A stretch of DNA of 64,000 bases from an uncultured Verrucomicrobiota bacterium (GCA_903898675.1 CAIUGM010000008.1:62001-126000), one strand, 5' to 3'. Positions 1 through 9,276 are shown, numbered from the stretch's first letter. Notes: generated by a model not told the origin, from the letters alone. Translations and numbers: made by a program.

Positions 1-855
1 CGCCTGCGCGTGGGCCAGATCGGCCCCGGCGATTTCCAGCCGCGGGGGCCGGACATAAGGCGTGCCCCGGCCGACCTCCGCCTGCACCCACTTGATGAGC
101 TGCACGAACTTCGGCACCGTATCGAGCCGCAGCAAGGGCAGGAACCATATATACAGCGCCGCGGCCCGAACCTTGTCGCCGTGACTGGCGTAATCGAACA
201 GCGCGACCGATTCGGCCGGAAAGGCGTTCACCAAACCGGCAATCCAGCCGGTCGCGCCGGCGTAGATCCCCTCGACGATGGCGTCGTCCATGCCCACGAG
301 AATCTCCAACCGGCGACCGCAGATGGCCCGGATCGCGGTCACGCGGCGGACGTCACCGCTGGACTCCTTGACCGCCTGCAGATTCGGATGCACCGCGGCC
401 AGCTCGGCGATCTGTTCCGGCAGGAAGTCGGTTTTGTAGGCAGGCGGGTTGTTGTAGAGCATGCAGGACAGTTCGGTCGCCGCGATGACGGCGCCGACGT
501 GCGCCCTCATTTCCCGCCAGTCGCTTGCATAGACGTAGGGCGGCAGCACCATCAGGCCCTGCGCACCCGCCTGCGCCGCCGCCCGGGCCAGCGCCACGGC
601 CTCCGCCGTGCTGAGCGAAGCAATCCCGAGCACCACCGGGGCTCGCTCGCCCACGGCTTTCACGCAGGTTTCAACGATGGCAATTTTTTCGGCAAAGCTG
701 AGCGTGGCCGCCTCCCCGAGCGAACCACCGGCCACAATCCCGGTGCAGCCGCTGTCGATCATCCACCGGCAATGGGCGGCAAGTGCCGCGTGGTCCACCG
801 ACAGGTCGGCGTGCAGGTTCGTCGTGATCGCGGGTAGGACGCCTTTCCAGTTCAT
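1..855 (-). CDS. DapA-family lyase, probable 1-pyrroline-4-hydroxy-2-carboxylate deaminase (3' end outside window)
   Basis: The reading frame runs from ATG at 855 to the window edge with no stop, so the C-terminus is missing. The visible 285 residues have the dihydrodipicolinate synthase/N-acetylneuraminate lyase TIM-barrel pattern: GGSLGE near residue 40 in place of the GTTGE loop, LYNNPP with the conserved Tyr, and AVKESSGD with the Schiff-base lysine at residue 163. The family includes DHDPS, NAL, KDG aldolase and the deaminase of hydroxyproline catabolism. Immediately upstream on the same strand are a hydroxyproline epimerase and a D-amino-acid dehydrogenase. That context makes deamination of pyrroline-4-hydroxy-2-carboxylate to 2-oxoglutarate semialdehyde the best guess. 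The family call is firm; the substrate is inferred from neighbours. Confidence 0.85.
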   Translation of the reverse strand, partial: MNWKGVLPAITTNLHADLSVDHAALAAHCRWMIDSGCTGIVAGGSLGEAATLSFAEKIAIVETCVKAVGERAPVVLGIASLSTAEAVALARAAAQAGAQGLMVLPPYVYASDWREMRAHVGAVIAATELSCMLYNNPPAYKTDFLPEQIAELAAVHPNLQAVKESSGDVRRVTAIRAICGRRLEILVGMDDAIVEGIYAGATGWIAGLVNAFPAESVALFDYASHGDKVRAAALYIWFLPLLRLDTVPKFVQLIKWVQAEVGRGTPYVRPPRLEIAGADLAHAQA

Positions 856-870
856 GGGATGTTTAAGAAT

Positions 871-920
871 GGAGGGCCCGTCTCCCGACGGGTCGCAGTC
901 CGTCAGGCGACGGACCCTCC
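871..920. repeat. Cloverleaf-like inverted repeat between the dehydrogenase and deaminase genes
   Basis: An outer stem (GGAGG at 871-875 with CCTCC at 916-920) encloses two perfect hairpins. The first is CCCGTC-TCCC-GACGGG (877-892) and the second is GTCCGTC-AGGC-GACGGAC (898-915). Together they could fold as a three-way junction. It fills most of the 78-base gap inside an apparent operon. It could be a REP/BIME-type repeat or an RNA-stability element; no second copy was seen in this window. Confidence 0.7.
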
Positions 921-933
921 AAGGGTGGGATAC

Positions 934-2196
934 TCACGCATACCGGTTGGGATTGAGCAGGCCAAGATCCACCCGCGGCTTCCGCCCGGCCAGCAGGTCG
1001 GCGACGAGCAGTCCGGAAATCGGCGCCATGGTCAGGCCGAGCATGGCATGACCGCAGGCGGCGGTGAGGTTGCCGTAGCGGTTAAAACGGCCGAGGTAAG
1101 GCAGGCCGTCGGGCGAAACCGGCCGGTACCCGAACCAGGGCTTGATCCCCGCGAAGTCGGCGTCCGAAAGCTCGGGAAAATAAATCCGGGCGGCGGCAAT
1201 GATCTGCTCCACCCGCTCCGGCCGGACAAAGTTGCTGTGGCCGCTGATCTCCATCGTGCCTCCGAAACGCAGCGTATCGCCCATGGGGGTGACCGCGACG
1301 CGTCGCTCGGTCAGGATGAGGGATTTTGTAAGATGCAGGCGCGGCTTGGGCAGGGTCAGGCTGTAGCCCTTGCCCGCCTGCATGGGCAGGCGCAGGTTGA
1401 GCCCGGCCAGCATCGCGGGGGCCCACGAACCGCCGGCCAGGACAAACTCATCGGCCAGCAGATCGCCCGACGTCGTCTGCACGGCGGCAATGCGCCGGCC
1501 CTCCGTGCGCCAGCCGAAGACCGTCGTGTTCCATTGGAAGCGCACGCCCATTTCCTTGAGCACGGAGGTCATGGCCCCGGCAAAGCGCCACGGCGTCAAA
1601 TGCGCATCGATCGGAAAGTACACGGAACCGGCGATGTCCATCCTGGCGCCGGGCTCCAGCTCGGCCGTCTGCCGGGCGTTCAGCACCCGCGCCTCGACGC
1701 CGAGCTCGTTGGCGATCCGCGCCAGGCCGTGCGCCTCGTGGTCCAGGCCTTCCTGCGTCCGGCACAGGTTGAGCAGGCCTTCCTTCTTCAGCTCGAAGGT
1801 GTTTCCCGTGATGTCATCCAGCTCCTCGTAAAGCTTGCGGCTGCCGAGGCAGAGGTCGCGGAGGATGGGCGCGGCGCGCTGGACCTGGGCGCGGTTGCAG
1901 GCCCGCCAGAACAGCCAGCTCCAGCGCATGAGTTCGCCGTCGAGCCGCGGCTTGATATAAAACGGACTCCGCGAGTTCGTCATCCATTTCAGTCCCTGCC
2001 AAACCATGCCCGGGGTCGCGAGCGGGATCACATGGCTGGGCGAGATGTAGCCGGCGCTGCCGAGGGCGCAGTGGTCGCGGTCCGCGCCGTTGCGCTCCAC
2101 CAGGGTCACGGCGTAGCCCTCGCGCGCCAGGTAATAGGCGCTGCAGAGCCCCACAATGCCGCCGCCGCAGATGATGACCGACTTTGACTGGCGCAT
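934..2196 (-). CDS. FAD-dependent D-amino-acid dehydrogenase, probable D-hydroxyproline dehydrogenase
   Basis: 420 residues of the DadA/DAO family. The N-terminus carries the dinucleotide-binding signature GGGIVGLCSAYYLA followed by the acidic end of strand 2 (VTLVERN), and the C-terminus has GHAMLGLTMAP, typical of the family. It would oxidise cis-4-hydroxy-D-proline to the pyrroline carboxylate and pass electrons to the membrane chain. The frame stays open for 66 codons upstream, but the ATG at 2196 lies just before the FAD motif and only 2 bases after the epimerase stop, so it is the likely start with coupled translation. Substrate assignment rests on the flanking epimerase and DapA-family gene; a general D-amino-acid dehydrogenase is the alternative. 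Confidence 0.87.
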   Translation of the reverse strand: MRQSKSVIICGGGIVGLCSAYYLAREGYAVTLVERNGADRDHCALGSAGYISPSHVIPLATPGMVWQGLKWMTNSRSPFYIKPRLDGELMRWSWLFWRACNRAQVQRAAPILRDLCLGSRKLYEELDDITGNTFELKKEGLLNLCRTQEGLDHEAHGLARIANELGVEARVLNARQTAELEPGARMDIAGSVYFPIDAHLTPWRFAGAMTSVLKEMGVRFQWNTTVFGWRTEGRRIAAVQTTSGDLLADEFVLAGGSWAPAMLAGLNLRLPMQAGKGYSLTLPKPRLHLTKSLILTERRVAVTPMGDTLRFGGTMEISGHSNFVRPERVEQIIAAARIYFPELSDADFAGIKPWFGYRPVSPDGLPYLGRFNRYGNLTAACGHAMLGLTMAPISGLLVADLLAGRKPRVDLGLLNPNRYA

Positions 2197-2198
2197 GG

Positions 2199-3128
2199 TC
2201 AGCGGATGCCCGTCGCAAACGGATCCGCCGGATCGGCCAGCAGCGTGGTCTCGGCCATCACATGCGCCGTGCCGGTGATCGTCGGGATGATCTTGTCGCC
2301 CTGCTTCCGGTATTTCCCGCGAAACACGCTGCCGACAATGCTCTCCTGCACCCACTCGGCGCCGACTGCCAGCTGGCCGTCGGCGGCGAGGCACGCGAGC
2401 TTGGCACTCGTGCCGGTGCCGCAGGGCGAGCGGTCGTAGGCCTTGCCCGGGCAGAGGACAAAATTGCGGCTGTTCACCCCGGCCGTGGTGGAGGGGCCGA
2501 AGAGCTCGACATGGTCGACCTCGGGAAAACCCGAATCACTGACCGCCTGCCGGACCCGCGAGGTGTAGTCGGTGAGCTGCGCCACGTTGGCGAGCTCCAG
2601 CTTCTGGTCGTGGTCCTGGATCAGGCAGAACCAGTTGCCGCCCCAGGCCAGGTCGCACATCACGTCGCCCACACCCGGCAGGTAGAGCGAGAGATCCTTT
2701 TCCCTGCGGTAGCTCGGCACGTTGTTGAAGGACACCTCGCCGTTCGGGTGCAGCATCGCCTCGATGGGTCCGACCGGCGTGTCGATCTTCAGCGCGCCCG
2801 GCTTGATGCGCCCGAGGTGCGCCAGGGAAACCACGAGTCCGATCGTGCCATGACCGCACATCCCGAGGTAACCGACATTGTTGAAAAAGATGACGCCGAA
2901 CTGGCAGCCGGGCTCGTGGGGGGCACACAACAAGGCGCCGACCATGACCTCGGATCCGCGGGGCTCCCCCTCCACCGTGGTGCGAAACGCGTCATGCTGC
3001 TCCTTGAAAACTTTCACCCGCTCGCTGAGCGGGCCGGCGCCGAGGTCGGGGCCACCTTCCAGGACGAGGCGCGTGGGCTCCCCGCCGGTGTGGGAATCCA
3101 GAACTTTGATGCGAAGTGGTGCAGCCAT
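2199..3128 (-). CDS. 4-hydroxyproline 2-epimerase (proline racemase family)
   Basis: 309 residues, normal for the family. Both catalytic cysteines are present: Cys91 in MCGHGTIG and Cys236 in SPCGTGTSA. The N-terminal DSHTGGEPTR motif is also intact. A Cys/Cys pair indicates a racemase or epimerase rather than the Thr-containing trans-3-hydroxyproline dehydratase. It would interconvert trans-4-hydroxy-L-proline and cis-4-hydroxy-D-proline in the cytoplasm. It is the first visible gene of a minus-strand operon with the dehydrogenase and the DapA-family deaminase, which supports hydroxyproline over proline as substrate. Start ATG at 3128; nothing unusual in composition. Confidence 0.9.
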   Translation of the reverse strand: MAAPLRIKVLDSHTGGEPTRLVLEGGPDLGAGPLSERVKVFKEQHDAFRTTVEGEPRGSEVMVGALLCAPHEPGCQFGVIFFNNVGYLGMCGHGTIGLVVSLAHLGRIKPGALKIDTPVGPIEAMLHPNGEVSFNNVPSYRREKDLSLYLPGVGDVMCDLAWGGNWFCLIQDHDQKLELANVAQLTDYTSRVRQAVSDSGFPEVDHVELFGPSTTAGVNSRNFVLCPGKAYDRSPCGTGTSAKLACLAADGQLAVGAEWVQESIVGSVFRGKYRKQGDKIIPTITGTAHVMAETTLLADPADPFATGIR

Positions 3129-3170
3129 CGGGAAGTCGGGGCAGGATCACCGGCCTTGTCCCCGGTGAAA

Positions 3171-3204
3171 AGAAAAAAGCCGGCCTCCGCGGGGAGACCG
3201 GCCG
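3171..3204 (-). terminator. Intrinsic terminator after the first PII gene
   Basis: Read on the minus strand, a GC-rich hairpin (arms about 3179-3187 and 3194-3203, GGCCGGTCTC against the complementary arm) is followed by a run of Ts interrupted by one C. It begins 14 bases after the stop of the PII gene at 3218. Confidence 0.85.
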
Positions 3205-3217
3205 GGAAAAACCAGGT

Positions 3218-3619
<402 letters not shown>

Positions 3620-3787
3620 TTAAGCCCGGCAATGCAATACCGTGCGCCACACTTCTACCTGCGGGAAAGTACATCCTGACTAGCAACTCTGATGCCACCG
3701 GCGGGTTTTCCCCGTGGCGGGCATTGGGTCACCCTCGGTCAGCTGGGCAAGATCCGAGTCATTTAAGGCCAAGACCATCGGACATAT

Positions 3788-3842
3788 GGGAGCGAGCTTG
3801 CTCACGACATGACATGGGCGAGTCGCGAGCAAACTCGCTCCC
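3788..3842. repeat. REP-like palindrome, family A, copy 1
   Basis: A 21-base arm starting GGGAGCGAGCTTGCTC (3788-3808) is matched by an inverted arm (3822-3842) with two mismatches across a 13-base spacer. A second copy with the same arm length and spacer length lies at 52221-52279. The form resembles the REP elements mobilised by RAYT transposases in other bacteria. Confidence 0.85.
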
Positions 3843-3890
3843 ACAGATAAAATTAAAGCCGAAGCACTCCCGACCATTGACCCTGCCGGA

Positions 3891-3922
3891 AAACAAAAAA
3901 ACCGGCCCGATCGGGCCGGCTT
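3891..3922 (-). terminator. Intrinsic terminator after PII copy 2
   Basis: Perfect palindrome CCGGCCCGATCGGGCCGG at 3902-3919. On the minus strand it is followed by a run of seven Ts, then GTTTT. It lies 27 bases after the stop at 3949. Confidence 0.9.
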
Positions 3923-3948
3923 TCAAAGTGAAACGGGATGCAGGCAGA

Positions 3949-4341
<393 letters not shown>

Positions 4342-6120
4342 TTACTGCACCGGTATGACGGTCTGGATGTGCAGGTCCTTGAGCTGCTTGGCCGTGACCG
4401 GCGTCGGGCTCTGGGCCATGAGGTCCTGCGCCTTCTGGGTCTTGGGGAAGGCAATGACGTCGCGGATGCTGGTCGTGCCGCACAGCAGCGCCACCATGCG
4501 GTCCAGGCCGAAGGCAATGCCCCCGTGCGGCGGCGCGCCGTAAGTGAAGGCCTTCAGCATGTAACCGAAGCGGCTCTCGACCACGTCGGCCGGAATTTTG
4601 AGCACTTCCTCGAAAATCTTCTTCTGCAGCGCCGGCTGGTGGATCCGGATCGAGCCGCCGCCCAGCTCCATGCCGTTCAGTACTACGTCATAATGCTGGC
4701 CGCGCACGGCCTTCGGGTCCGAATCGATCAGGCCGGTGTCCTCGGCCACCGGCGCCGTGAACGGGTGATGGGTGGCGACGTAGCGCTTGCTCTCCTCGTC
4801 ATAGCTCATGAGCGGGAAATCGACGACCCACAGGAAATTCCACTGGTTGGCCGGGATGCTGAGCTTGCCGCGCTTCACGAGCAGCTGCGCCGCCTCGAGC
4901 CGGGTACGGCCCAGAATGGCGCAGGCGCGGTCCCACGTCGCCGCGGCAAAGAAGATGATGTCACCGTCGGCAATGGAGAGCTTCTGCGTAAGCTCGGCCT
5001 TTTCCGTTTCGGAGAAAAATTTCACGATGGGCGACTTCCATTCGCCGCCCTCGACCTTGATGAAGGCGAGGCCTTTTGCGCCAAGTGATTTTGCGATCTC
5101 CTCGAGCGCCCCGATCTCACCCTGCGTGATGTCGGCGAGGCCCTTTGCATTGAAGGCCTTCACGCAGCCGCCGGCCGCGACCGTGGAGGCAAAGACCTTG
5201 AAGCCGGACGCCTTGAACGTGGCGGAGAGATCGACCAGCTCGAGGCCGAAGCGCGTGTCGGGCTTGTCGACGCCGTAGCGGTTCATGGCGTCGTGATACG
5301 GCAGACGCGGGAACGGCGTCGGGAGGTCGTGATCGAGGACTTCCTTCCAGACCTTCTTGAGCATGCCCTCGAAGAGCGCGTAGATGCCCTCGCGGTCGAT
5401 GAACGACGCCTCGACGTCGATCTGGGTGAACTCCATCTGGCGGTCGGCCCGCAGGTCCTCGTCGCGGAAGCACCGCGCGATCTGGAAATATTTTTCCACG
5501 CCCGCAACCATCAGGATCTGCTTGAACTGCTGCGGTGACTGCGAAAGCGCGTAGAACTGGCCGGCGTGGATGCGTGACGGCACGAGGTACTCGCGCGCGC
5601 CCTCGGGCGTGCTCTTGAACAAGGCGGGCGTCTCGACCTCGATGAAACCCTGGCCGTCGAAGTAGTCGCGCACGGCCTTGGTCGCGCGGTGGCGGGTCAG
5701 GAGATTCTTCCGCATCTTCGGCCGGCGCAGGTCGAGGTAGCGGTAGGTCAGGCGCAGGTCCTCATTGACCTTGTCGCCGCCGGCATCGGTCAGCGGGAAC
5801 GGCGGGGTGTCGGAAATGTTGTGGACGATCAGCCCGGTCGCCTCGACCTCGATCTCGCCGGTCGGGATGCCCTGGTTCATCATGGCGTCAGGCCGCAGGA
5901 CGACCTGGCCGGTGATGCCGATGACGGACTCGCTCTTCAGCTGCGCGGCCTCGGCGCGGAGCATGGTGTCGAACTTGATCTGCGTGATGCCCTCGCGGTC
6001 GCGCAAGTCGATGAAGATGATGCCGCCGTGGTCGCGGACGGAGTCGACCCAGCCGGCCAGGGAGACGGTGGCGTTGAGATCCGACTTGGTGAGCTGGGCG
6101 CAGTGGTGGGTTCGTTTCAT
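4342..6120 (-). CDS. aspS: Aspartyl-tRNA synthetase
   Basis: 592 residues, the usual size of bacterial AspRS with the GAD insertion domain. An N-terminal OB-fold anticodon-binding domain (GWVDSVRDHGGIIFIDLRDR near residues 24-43) is followed by the class II core. Motif 2 is FRDEDLRADRQMEFTQID and motif 3 is GIAFGLDRMVALLCG near the C-terminus. It charges tRNA-Asp with aspartate in the cytoplasm. The start MKRTHHC matches the family; the frame extends 15 codons further up without support. Whether it also charges tRNA-Asn cannot be judged here. A PII gene follows 54 bases downstream. Confidence 0.97.
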   Translation of the reverse strand: MKRTHHCAQLTKSDLNATVSLAGWVDSVRDHGGIIFIDLRDREGITQIKFDTMLRAEAAQLKSESVIGITGQVVLRPDAMMNQGIPTGEIEVEATGLIVHNISDTPPFPLTDAGGDKVNEDLRLTYRYLDLRRPKMRKNLLTRHRATKAVRDYFDGQGFIEVETPALFKSTPEGAREYLVPSRIHAGQFYALSQSPQQFKQILMVAGVEKYFQIARCFRDEDLRADRQMEFTQIDVEASFIDREGIYALFEGMLKKVWKEVLDHDLPTPFPRLPYHDAMNRYGVDKPDTRFGLELVDLSATFKASGFKVFASTVAAGGCVKAFNAKGLADITQGEIGALEEIAKSLGAKGLAFIKVEGGEWKSPIVKFFSETEKAELTQKLSIADGDIIFFAAATWDRACAILGRTRLEAAQLLVKRGKLSIPANQWNFLWVVDFPLMSYDEESKRYVATHHPFTAPVAEDTGLIDSDPKAVRGQHYDVVLNGMELGGGSIRIHQPALQKKIFEEVLKIPADVVESRFGYMLKAFTYGAPPHGGIAFGLDRMVALLCGTTSIRDVIAFPKTQKAQDLMAQSPTPVTAKQLKDLHIQTVIPVQ

Positions 6121-6209
6121 GGGCACTAGGGGCACAGCTAAGCGCCCCGCCCCGCCGGTGGGCAAACAGAATTTGGGCCGCTATGACACGTTTGCCCGGT
6201 TCCAGCCTG

Positions 6210-6279
6210 TAGCCGGGGTCGCCGACCCCGGTCCGCGCTCCCGTAGCCGCGTTGGAGCCCGCGACAAGATGGCCGGTCT
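6210..6279. repeat. Compound repeat: perfect palindrome plus a family B half-element
   Basis: CCGGGGTCGCCGACCCCGG (6213-6231) is a perfect 19-base palindrome. It is followed at 6243 by GTAGCCGCGTTGGAG and a tail similar to the left arms of the family B repeats at 10881 and 59654. Both lie in the gap between the divergent aspS and VOC-family genes. Confidence 0.7.
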
Positions 6280-6356
6280 GCCCCGCCACTTCACTCCACG
6301 CTCGCCCGCGCTCGTCTCACCGGTAATGATCAGCGATTTAACGCATAAGACAATTC

Positions 6357-6857
6357 ATGGATGTTCAAGCCACACTGAATTTCTACGGGCGCACGGAAGA
6401 AGCGGTCGCGTTTTATGGCAGGGCGCTTGGCGCGGAGACTCTCTTCCTGATGCGGTTTCGCGACTGTCCCGACCCGGCCCAATCGAGACCAGGTTTTGAG
6501 GGGAAAATCTTTCACGCCACCTTTCGCATCGGTTCCACGGAGGTCATGGCGTCGGACTGCGGTTGCGAGACGACGCCGGCCGAAGCAACCTTTGCCGGTT
6601 TCTCTCTCGCCCTGCGCGTGGAAACCCCGGGCAAAGCCGAACGGTTCTTCGCGGCCCTCAGCGAGGGCGGTCAGGTCCAAATCCCCTTGCTGAAAACATT
6701 TTTTGCCGAGCGATACGGCATCGTGGTCGATCGCTTTGGCATCTCCTGGAAGATAATGGCCGAGTCTCCTGCGCAAAACGGAGAGGAAAAAACGGGAGGG
6801 GCGTCGCCCAACCGGACGTCAGTGCCAGCAGCCCTAAGCGACCGTGACTCAGCTTGA
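6357..6857 (+). CDS. VOC-superfamily (PhnB/glyoxalase-like) protein
   Basis: 166 residues. The opening (VQATLNFYGRTEEAVAFYGRAL) and the closing FGISWKIM are typical of PhnB-like VOC proteins, which have the glyoxalase/bleomycin-resistance fold. These proteins are often annotated as 3-demethylubiquinone methyltransferase-like but most have no proven reaction. After the normal end of the domain (about residue 138) there is an extra tail of roughly 28 residues, polar and without motifs. The gene reads plus-strand with the reductase-like gene at 6882, 24 bases apart, so the two may form a small operon. Substrate unknown. Confidence 0.85.
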   Translation: MDVQATLNFYGRTEEAVAFYGRALGAETLFLMRFRDCPDPAQSRPGFEGKIFHATFRIGSTEVMASDCGCETTPAEATFAGFSLALRVETPGKAERFFAALSEGGQVQIPLLKTFFAERYGIVVDRFGISWKIMAESPAQNGEEKTGGASPNRTSVPAALSDRDSA

Positions 6858-6881
6858 ACTTTGGAAGAATAGCCAAAAATC

Positions 6882-7487
6882 ATGCCAAACACTGATTCAC
6901 GCGTAACAATCCACATGGCCGCGAGCCTCGACGGCTTCATCGCGCGAAAGGACGGGCGGACCGACTGGCTCGAGACCTCGGACGAATTCGCGGGCGGAGC
7001 CACGATGGACCCGGCATTCGTCGAGGCCTTCCTGAAGTCGATCGGCTGTTACGTCATGGGTTCCAGAACCTATGAGACCGCGCTGAACTTTGAAGCCAAG
7101 GGGTTCGGCTGGGCGTATGGCGACAAACCCGTTTTCGTGCTCACCAGCCGCCAGTTGCCGCGGACCCGGGCGACTGTCGAGTTCTACTCCGGCGATCTCG
7201 CGCAACTCGTGAACGGGCGTCTGCGACCGGCGTTTCGCAGCATCTGGATGGCCGGCGGCGGCGTGGTGGCGGGCGAGTGCCTTCGCCGCGGGCTGGCCGA
7301 CGAAGTCCGTTATTCGATCCTGCCGGTCCTGATCGGCGACGGGATCCCCTTCTTCGACAAGCTCGACCGGGATGTCGCCCTTCACCTCAAGGAGGTCAAA
7401 GGCTACAAGAACGGCATGGTGGCGCTTTGTTATGAGGTGCGGACGGAAATGAAAAAGCCCGGCCAAGCGCCAGAGGCAACGGCCTGA
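6882..7487 (+). CDS. Dihydrofolate reductase-like (RibD C-terminal domain) protein
   Basis: 201 residues. The N-terminus IHMAASLDGFIARKDGRTDW and the central FRSIWMAGGGVVAGE match the RibD C-terminal/DHFR-like reductase fold that binds NADPH. Stand-alone members such as the YyaP/YwjB group are of unproven function; this is not the main folA, which lies at 29812. It follows the VOC-family gene by 24 bases on the same strand. The start ATG at 6882 gives the expected N-terminus. The specific substrate is not known. Confidence 0.88.
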   Translation: MPNTDSRVTIHMAASLDGFIARKDGRTDWLETSDEFAGGATMDPAFVEAFLKSIGCYVMGSRTYETALNFEAKGFGWAYGDKPVFVLTSRQLPRTRATVEFYSGDLAQLVNGRLRPAFRSIWMAGGGVVAGECLRRGLADEVRYSILPVLIGDGIPFFDKLDRDVALHLKEVKGYKNGMVALCYEVRTEMKKPGQAPEATA

Positions 7488-7523
7488 GTAAACGAAAGCA
7501 CTCGGAGCGTTATCAGCACTCGA

Positions 7524-7615
7524 TTGTCATCCTGAGCAGCGCGAAGGATCCATGCGTTCGTACGCGATGCCGCGTTTGGAAGCGTCTGGATCCTTCACTG
7601 CGTTCAAGATGACAA
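7524..7615. repeat. Inverted repeat, family F (TTGTCATCCTGAG type), copy 1
   Basis: Two 28-base arms face each other: TTGTCATCCTGAGC... (7524-7551) ending in GGATCC, and GGATCCTTC... (7588-7615) ending in GATGACAA. A second pair with arms of the same length is at 61669-61755, and a single arm is at 40509-40535. It sits between the convergent reductase-like gene and gpmI. Confidence 0.85.
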
Positions 7616-7635
7616 ACCTACCCTGAAGACAGTGC

Positions 7636-9225
7636 TTACCCCAGAATCAGCCCCTCGCCCGTCATCTCCGCCGGCTTGGGCAGGCCCATGAGTTGGAGGA
7701 CGGTCGGGGCGATGTCGGCCAGGCGGCCGCCGGTGCGCATCTTGGTCTGGCCGGCGGTGAGGCCCTCGCCCACGGCGAAGACTTCCACGAGATTGAGCGT
7801 GTGCGCGGTGTGCGGGCCGTTGTTGATCGGGTCCCACATCTGCTCGGCGTTGCCGTGGTCGGCGAGGATCACGGCCTTGCCGTTCTTGGTCGCGAGCGCG
7901 GCAAGCAATTCACCCAGGCCCTGGTCGGTCGCTTCGCAGGCCTTGATGGCGGCGGGCAGCGAGCCGGTGTGGCCGACCATGTCGGGGTTGGCGTAGTTGA
8001 CGACGACCAGGCCGTACTGGCCGGAAAGGATCGCAGCCTTGGCCTCGGCGGTCACCTGCGCGGCCGACATCTCGGGCTGCATGTCGTAGGTGGCGACCTT
8101 CGGGCTCGCCGGACAGGCATTCACCTGGCCGGGGAACGGCGTGCTGCGATAGTTGTTGAAGAAGAAAGTCACGTGCGGGTTCTTCTCCGTCTCGGCACAG
8201 CGGAACTGGCCGATGCCGGCACTGCTGACGACCTCGCCGAGGATGTGCTTCAGCGGCGCCGGTTTGCCTGAGATCACGTGGACCGGCAGGCCGGACTCAT
8301 ACTCGGTCATCGTCGCGTAGTAGAGATCGAGCTTCGCGCCGCGGTCGAACTCCTTGAAGCCGTCGATCACGAACGCCTTCGTGATCTCGCGCGGACGGTC
8401 GCCGCGATAGTTGTAGAACAGCACCGCGTCGCCGTTGCCGATCGTCGCCACGGGCTTGCCGTCCGCCCCGGTGATCCACGTCGCGGGCACAAATTCGTCG
8501 CCATGCTGGGTCGCGCTCAGCGGCTTCTCATAATAACTGGCGACGGCCGCCTCGGCGCTCGGCGCGGTGGCCTCGGCCTTTTGGCCCGTGAGCATGTAAT
8601 ACGCCTTCTGTACGCGCTCCCAGCGGTTGTCGCGGTCCATGGCCCAGAAGCGTCCGCAAACCGTGGCGATTTGACCGACGCCGATCTCCTTGAGATGGGC
8701 CTCGACCTGCTTGATGAAGCCGAGCCCGCTCTGCGGCGGCGTGTCGCGGCCGTCGGTGAAGCCATGGATGAACACGCGCCCCGCCAGTCCGTCCTCCTTC
8801 GCCTGGCGCAGAATGCCGTAAAGGTGCTCGAGCATGCCATGCACGCCTCCGTCGGAAACAATGCCCATCAGGTGGAGCTTGGCGGTGGGCGAACCCTTCA
8901 AGCGGGCGACGACCTCGTGCCACACGGGATTGGTCGCGAGCTGCTTCTCGGAAAACAGCTTGTTCAGGCGGACGAGTTCCTGGTCCACGATGCGGCCGGC
9001 GCCGATGTTCTCGTGGCCGACCTCGGAGTTGCCCATCTGACCGTCGGGCAGGCCGACGTCGAGCCCGCTCGCGGCAACGAGGGTCCGCGGGTACTTGGCG
9101 TGCAGCATGTCATCGCACGGCTTGTGGGCGAGGTAGACGGCGTTGAATTTGTTCTGCTCGGGGTGGGGGTTGGCACCCCAACCATCGCGGATGACCAGAA
9201 GAACGGGGGGACGGGTTGAATTCAT
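7636..9225 (-). CDS. gpmI: 2,3-bisphosphoglycerate-independent phosphoglycerate mutase
   Basis: 529 residues, slightly longer than the usual 510-515. The alkaline-phosphatase-fold metal site begins at VIRDGWG, and the phosphoserine nucleophile is Ser67 in GQMGNSEVGH. The second metal-binding region (VVNYANPDMVGHTG, ILADHGNAEQM) is complete. It converts 3-phosphoglycerate to 2-phosphoglycerate using Mn. Start ATG at 9225 gives MNSTRPPVLLVIRDGWG, as in the family. It is transcribed alone, divergent from a small unknown gene at 9340, and complements the gap-pgk-tpiA cluster at the right end of the window. Confidence 0.97.
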   Translation of the reverse strand: MNSTRPPVLLVIRDGWGANPHPEQNKFNAVYLAHKPCDDMLHAKYPRTLVAASGLDVGLPDGQMGNSEVGHENIGAGRIVDQELVRLNKLFSEKQLATNPVWHEVVARLKGSPTAKLHLMGIVSDGGVHGMLEHLYGILRQAKEDGLAGRVFIHGFTDGRDTPPQSGLGFIKQVEAHLKEIGVGQIATVCGRFWAMDRDNRWERVQKAYYMLTGQKAEATAPSAEAAVASYYEKPLSATQHGDEFVPATWITGADGKPVATIGNGDAVLFYNYRGDRPREITKAFVIDGFKEFDRGAKLDLYYATMTEYESGLPVHVISGKPAPLKHILGEVVSSAGIGQFRCAETEKNPHVTFFFNNYRSTPFPGQVNACPASPKVATYDMQPEMSAAQVTAEAKAAILSGQYGLVVVNYANPDMVGHTGSLPAAIKACEATDQGLGELLAALATKNGKAVILADHGNAEQMWDPINNGPHTAHTLNLVEVFAVGEGLTAGQTKMRTGGRLADIAPTVLQLMGLPKPAEMTGEGLILG

Positions 9226-9264
9226 GTATAGATGTGACGATACTAGACATCAGAGTGAACGCCC

Positions 9265-9276
9265 TGGTCGCGACCA
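9265..9276. promoter_or_regulatory. Perfect 12-base palindrome in a divergent intergenic region
   Basis: TGGTCGCGACCA lies midway between the divergent starts of gpmI (9225) and the small gene at 9340. Its position would suit an operator for a dimeric regulator, but in GC-rich DNA a 12-base palindrome can also arise by chance. Confidence 0.3.
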
